From assembly GCF_004358675.1 (NCBI RefSeq), contig NZ_SMZO01000007.1:1-64000 (forward strand): DNA of 64,000 nucleotides, given 5' to 3'. The translations under genes and the position numbers were made by a program. This document shows, one piece after another, positions 60,402 through 64,000 of this stretch (position 1 is its first letter; each line of letters opens with the position of its first letter). The notes beneath the pieces were generated by a model. It was not told the DNA's origin and made no database searches. It saw only the letters and a list, made by a program, of their open reading frames with translations. This stretch comes from Meridianimarinicoccus aquatilis (GTDB taxonomy: Bacteria; Pseudomonadota; Alphaproteobacteria; Rhodobacterales; Rhodobacteraceae).

Positions 60402-61787
60402 TTAACGCGCGCTCAAGAAGTCGCGCGAGACGCCGACGAAAACAGCGTTGGACTCGCGAAAGCCGTTGCTGTCCGAGTTGGCCTGCCTGTACCGATAGCC
60501 CATGTTCATGTTCCAATCTTGGGTCAGCGCATGATTGTACTGGGCGGTCACATTCAGCCGATCCGAATCGTCGCTTGCCCCATCTTCATATCGGGTTAAG
60601 CCGCCGTCGACGGCCAGACCCAAGGAAGAGACGTCTGTCAAAAGCTGAATGAAATTCACACGACCGGACGTGTAAAGAACGTTGCGACCATCTTCGTCGG
60701 TTGATGCAGACTGTCGCAGCCCAAGGCTCAATTCATTGTCACGGCCCTGTAGCGTATAGTCTATGTTGCCGACAAAGCGCAGATCGGTATCCTCGTTCGT
60801 TGACACGCCCAAATCGGCATCCAACGACGCGTTGTCCCAGTTCACCAGTTTGCCCACCGAAAACGTAAACCTTTGGCCGTTCTCATCGACATCGACGAAG
60901 CCGCCAACGCGTGTCTCCCCCCGTTTATCCAACGAGATAAGGCTCAAATCGCCAACGACACCTTCTTCGATTGTCGTGCCGCTGTCGCGATTGCTTTCGA
61001 CACGGGAATACCCAAGGCGGCCACGCATCGACAAAGCGGGATTGATGCTTGCGTCGATTCCAACGTCGGCGCGGCGGGTTTCGCGATCAAGATTGTCGCT
61101 ATCTTCATATTGCTCGCGACGATATTCGCCGCCGGTCGTGAACCGGAGGGTTTGAGAAAGGCGAAATCCGATTTCAGCCCCGCCGGTGAATGATTGGCGA
61201 TCATACACATCCGGGTCAGTGTTGTCGGTGTAATCAATGTCAAAGGCGCGCGCATACGCGCCCAAACTGACTGGTCCGTCTTCGTTGAAGTCGAACCCGG
61301 CATTTGCGCGCAGGCTGCGCCGCGTTCCGCCACCGGTTGTATCATCAAACCGACCATCCGAATCGACATCCGAGAGTGGATCAAAAAAGTCCACATCCGC
61401 CTGTTGGGCAACAAAGCCAAAACGGATGTTGTTGTCATCGATTGTGCGGTCATAATCCAACCGCACGATAGGATTGTCGGCACTAACGTCGTCATCCCTT
61501 GAGGGAAGATCGGCGGCGCGAACAGATCCTTCTGCGCTTAGGTCTAGTCGATCGACAGGTGTGAATGTCGACAGCCCGAAGCCGAGTGTCGTGGTCCACA
61601 AAAGCGCGTTTCCAAGGGAATCGCGGCGCAGGTCATAGTTGTCGTTGAATTCCAGATCGGACGAAATGAAAGCGGACCGTACTGCGCGGTCGGCTTCCTG
61701 TGCATGAACGATCGGCGCCGCGATACTGCTTAGTATCACGGCTCCGGTAGTAAATCTGATTAGCCCCACGGCTGGCGCTCCCGTCAC
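60402..61787 (-). CDS. Outer-membrane beta-barrel protein of the exosortase locus
   Basis: A 461-residue exported protein; a signal peptide ends near residue 29 (VHA). After it, alternating hydrophobic and polar residues with many Asp and Asn fit a beta barrel (for example FGFVAQQADVDFFD, LRFTTGGEYRREQYED, WNMNMGYRYRQAN). It resembles the EpsL/TIGR03016-type barrel proteins next to exosortases. The exact fold is inferred from repeat pattern. It overlaps the Wza-like gene by ATGA and probably works with it in polysaccharide export. Confidence 0.8.
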   Translation of the reverse strand: MTGAPAVGLIRFTTGAVILSSIAAPIVHAQEADRAVRSAFISSDLEFNDNYDLRRDSLGNALLWTTTLGFGLSTFTPVDRLDLSAEGSVRAADLPSRDDDVSADNPIVRLDYDRTIDDNNIRFGFVAQQADVDFFDPLSDVDSDGRFDDTTGGGTRRSLRANAGFDFNEDGPVSLGAYARAFDIDYTDNTDPDVYDRQSFTGGAEIGFRLSQTLRFTTGGEYRREQYEDSDNLDRETRRADVGIDASINPALSMRGRLGYSRVESNRDSGTTIEEGVVGDLSLISLDKRGETRVGGFVDVDENGQRFTFSVGKLVNWDNASLDADLGVSTNEDTDLRFVGNIDYTLQGRDNELSLGLRQSASTDEDGRNVLYTSGRVNFIQLLTDVSSLGLAVDGGLTRYEDGASDDSDRLNVTAQYNHALTQDWNMNMGYRYRQANSDSNGFRESNAVFVGVSRDFLSAR

Positions 61788-62374
61788 TCGAACAGACGGC
61801 GCTCAGGCACCAAGATTACATCGCCATCAAGCAACGTCGCGTTGCCGGAAATTTTGGCGCCATCGCCTGCGGCACGCAGATTGAAGGAGTAAACGGCTTC
61901 CTGCCCGGTGCTTGGATCTGTGCGGCGCAGCTGAATGCGTTTGGTTGCGGCGAACGACGTAAAGCCGCCAACAGAAGCAAGCGCCTGAAGGAATGTTGTG
62001 CCTTTTTCCAATTCCTTTTCGCCAGGGTTGTTCACCTCACCGATGACGTAAATCGTGATGTCCCGGCCACCTGTACTTGGCGGCGAGTTCAATTGGTTGA
62101 TCGACACGAAGACTGTGGGCGCTGTTGCGAAATTTGGCGCTAATGCGGTGATCAGGGATTGCTGCACCTGAGATACTGTACGCCCCGCTGCGCGCACGTT
62201 GCCTGCGAAAGGAAAGGAAATGTTGCCATCGGGAAGCACAAGCGTATTGCGGTTTAGGCTTGCATCTTCAAGCACTTCAATAGCCAGAACATCGCCAACC
62301 TCAAGGTTGTAGGTCTGTGCCTGGCTCATGGTTGCGAGCATCAGGGCGGCCATCAGGCCGAAGAGGAATCGCAT
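61784..62374 (-). CDS. Polysaccharide export protein (Wza/BexD family)
   Basis: Periplasmic polysaccharide export protein of 196 residues. Signal peptide to residue 20 (SQAQ). The poly_export domain begins YNLEVGDVLAIEVLEDASLNR, followed by LPDGNISFPFAGNVRAAGRTV; the SLBB-type domain follows (YVIGEVNNPGEKELEKGTTFLQALASVGGFT, read in part). The short size fits the class linked to exosortase loci. ATG at 62374 is favoured by AAGG spacing over GTG at 62380. First gene of this minus-strand set. Confidence 0.92.
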   Translation of the reverse strand: MRFLFGLMAALMLATMSQAQTYNLEVGDVLAIEVLEDASLNRNTLVLPDGNISFPFAGNVRAAGRTVSQVQQSLITALAPNFATAPTVFVSINQLNSPPSTGGRDITIYVIGEVNNPGEKELEKGTTFLQALASVGGFTSFAATKRIQLRRTDPSTGQEAVYSFNLRAAGDGAKISGNATLLDGDVILVPERRLFE

Positions 62375-62547
62375 GGTCACTGCCTTTCAATTGGTGTCGT
62401 CGCAAAGCTACCTTTGCGCTTTTGTGGAAGTTACGCACAGCAAGGTTCGCTGAAAAAGCGATTTTTGGCGAACAAGTTCGGATTTGAAGTTGTAGTCATG
62501 GGAATGCAACAGGTTGCAGCGGGTTGTTCGCGTGGTCCCTCGGGACG

Positions 62548-64000
62548 TCAGTTGGCGTGAAAGAAGTCATAGATCGCTTCGGCCAAACTGTCCGAAATGC
62601 CATCGACTGCTTTCAGATCGACAAGGTTTGCACCGGCGACCGCCTTTGCTGACCCAAAATGTGCCAAGAGGGCCCTTTTACGCCCGGCACCGACACCCGG
62701 TACGTCATCAAGTGGCGTGGCGCTTATGGCCTGTGCCCGCCGGGCACGATGCGCGCCGATGGCGAATCGGTGCGCTTCGTCTCGCAGTCGTTGCACGAAA
62801 TAGAGCACCGGATCATTGTGGCGCAGGGCGAAGGGCCGTTTGCCGGTGCGATGAAACTCTTCCTTGCCTGCATCCCGGTCAACGCCTTTGGCAACACCAA
62901 CCATCGGGATGTCGTCTACACCGAGATCTGCCATGATCCCCGCCACTGCGCTGACCTGTCCTGCGCCGCCGTCAATAAGCAACAAATCTGGCCAGGTGCC
63001 TGAGCTGCGATCAGGATCTTCTTTCATCAGCCGTTCGAAGCGGCGCGTGAGAACCTCTTTCATCATGCCGAAGTCATCGCCCGGTGTCAGATCCACGCCT
63101 TTTATGTTGAATTTGCGATAGGCGTTTTTCATCAACCCTTCTGGTCCGGCGACGATCATTCCGCCGACGGCATTGGTGCCTTGAATATGGCTGTTGTCGT
63201 ATACCTCGATGCGCTGTGGCGGGGCAGGGAGATCAAAGGCTTCGGCAAGACCAGCCAACAATTTGGTTTGTGTTGCGCTTTCAGCCATTTTGCGGGCAAG
63301 GCTTTCACGGGCATTTCGGGCCGCGCCAGCCACCAATTCGGCTTTTTCGCCGCGCTGTGGAACGGCAATCTCAACCTTGCGTTCGGCCTTTTGACTGAGC
63401 GCTTCGGTCATCAGGTCTTCGTTGTCGATCACGTTGGACAGCAACAAAAGCCGAGGAGGCTGCTTGTCGCCGTAGAACTGCCCGATGAACGCTTCGAGCA
63501 CTTCGGCAGCATCTGCCCCCGCGCCGGTCCGAGGGTAGAAATCGCGATTGCCCCAATTCTGGTTGGCGCGGATGAAGAACACCTGAACACAGGCTTGCCC
63601 CCCTTCCATATGAAGCGCGATCACGTCCGCCTCTGCCACGGTGCGGGGGTTGATGCCTTGCGTGCTTTGGACTTGGGTCAGGGCGCGAATGCGGTCGCGC
63701 AGGGCCGCTGCGCGTTCAAATTCCATCGCTTCGGCAGCTTCGGCCATTTTGCCAGCCAGTTCTTCCTGCACGCGGGTCGATTTTCCTGACAAGAAGCGTT
63801 CGGCGTCTGCCACGAGGGCGGCATAGGCCGGTTTGTCGATTTCACCCGTGCAGGGGGCGGCGCAGCGCTTGATCTGATACAGAAGGCAGGGCCTTGTACG
63901 CGTCTCAAAGGTGGCGTCGGTGCAAGTCCGCAAAAGGAAGACGCGTTGCAACTGGTTCAGCGTTCGGTTCACGGCACCGGCACTTGCAAAGGGGCCATAG
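62548..64000 (-). CDS. uvrC: UvrABC endonuclease subunit C, C-terminal part (5' end outside window)
   Basis: Nucleotide-excision repair nuclease; the frame is open to the window edge. The visible part starts in the [26 protein letters not shown] region (read in part) near the end of the GIY-YIG domain, then the UVR motif ([22 protein letters not shown]), the RNase H-like nuclease core with [19 protein letters not shown] and [13 protein letters not shown], and tandem HhH motifs at the end ([19 protein letters not shown]). The catalytic acidic residues of the C-terminal nuclease are present. A 173-base gap separates its stop from the polysaccharide export gene. Confidence 0.96.
   Translation of the reverse strand, partial: YGPFASAGAVNRTLNQLQRVFLLRTCTDATFETRTRPCLLYQIKRCAAPCTGEIDKPAYAALVADAERFLSGKSTRVQEELAGKMAEAAEAMEFERAAALRDRIRALTQVQSTQGINPRTVAEADVIALHMEGGQACVQVFFIRANQNWGNRDFYPRTGAGADAAEVLEAFIGQFYGDKQPPRLLLLSNVIDNEDLMTEALSQKAERKVEIAVPQRGEKAELVAGAARNARESLARKMAESATQTKLLAGLAEAFDLPAPPQRIEVYDNSHIQGTNAVGGMIVAGPEGLMKNAYRKFNIKGVDLTPGDDFGMMKEVLTRRFERLMKEDPDRSSGTWPDLLLIDGGAGQVSAVAGIMADLGVDDIPMVGVAKGVDRDAGKEEFHRTGKRPFALRHNDPVLYFVQRLRDEAHRFAIGAHRARRAQAISATPLDDVPGVGAGRKRALLAHFGSAKAVAGANLVDLKAVDGISDSLAEAIYDFFHAN

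Overview
This window looks like chromosomal DNA of a high-GC marine or saline alphaproteobacterium of the Rhodobacteraceae (Roseobacter group). The evidence is the gene content: a VPLPA-CTERM protein with an XrtD-type exosortase, a bacterial two-domain ALDH16-type dehydrogenase, a seven-gene Mrp Na+/H+ antiporter, a flagellar cluster in which flgB-flgC-fliE-fliQ-flgF-flgG-flgA-flgH-fliL runs divergently from fliI, and a membrane-bound formate dehydrogenase with DUF3305/DUF3306 partners. Genes are dense and many are coupled by ATGA overlaps. I see no tRNA, rRNA, insertion sequence, prophage or CRISPR array. The species cannot be fixed from the sequence alone.

Layout. 1-771 is the C-terminal part of SMC. 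796-9528 is a hexuronate and sugar-acid island: a GntR-type regulator divergent from uxaC-kduI-kduD-uxuB, then deoC and an ALDH16-like dehydrogenase. 9595-12935 (minus) is rfbC-rfbB-rfbD-rfbA for dTDP-L-rhamnose, ending in a clear terminator. 13173-18888 is mrpABCDEFG. 18873-24376 (minus) is an unusual five-gene operon: two uncharacterised proteins, a DyP-type peroxidase, a cytochrome P450 and a GST-like protein. 24559-35661 is flagellar: a lytic transglycosylase, flhA-fliR-flhB and a FliJ-like protein on plus; the rod/export operon on minus; fliI on plus. 35807-38701 is a DnaE2-type polymerase that lacks its usual C-terminus, behind a possible SOS box. 38777-39619 is a SHOCT protein.

39768-53747 is a formate dehydrogenase island. 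The minus-strand operon runs DUF3305, DUF3306, TorD-like chaperone, small Tat peptide, FdhA, FdhB, then a strong hairpin, FdhC, a WD40-cytochrome c fusion and a 41-residue peptide. Around it lie a polyferredoxin-like protein, a cytochrome c, DUF6494, an Mrp/ApbC ATPase, a degenerate biotin/lipoate-ligase-like protein and DUF6505. An FAD-linked oxidase follows (53751-55184).

55276-62374 concerns the cell surface and zinc: a TLDc-like VPLPA-CTERM protein, znuC-znuB, a rhomboid protease, the exosortase XrtD, an outer-membrane beta-barrel protein and a Wza-like export protein. The window ends inside uvrC. The strongest candidates for undescribed biology are the DyP/P450 operon, whose P450 lacks the I-helix acid-alcohol pair, and the extra proteins of the formate dehydrogenase island.
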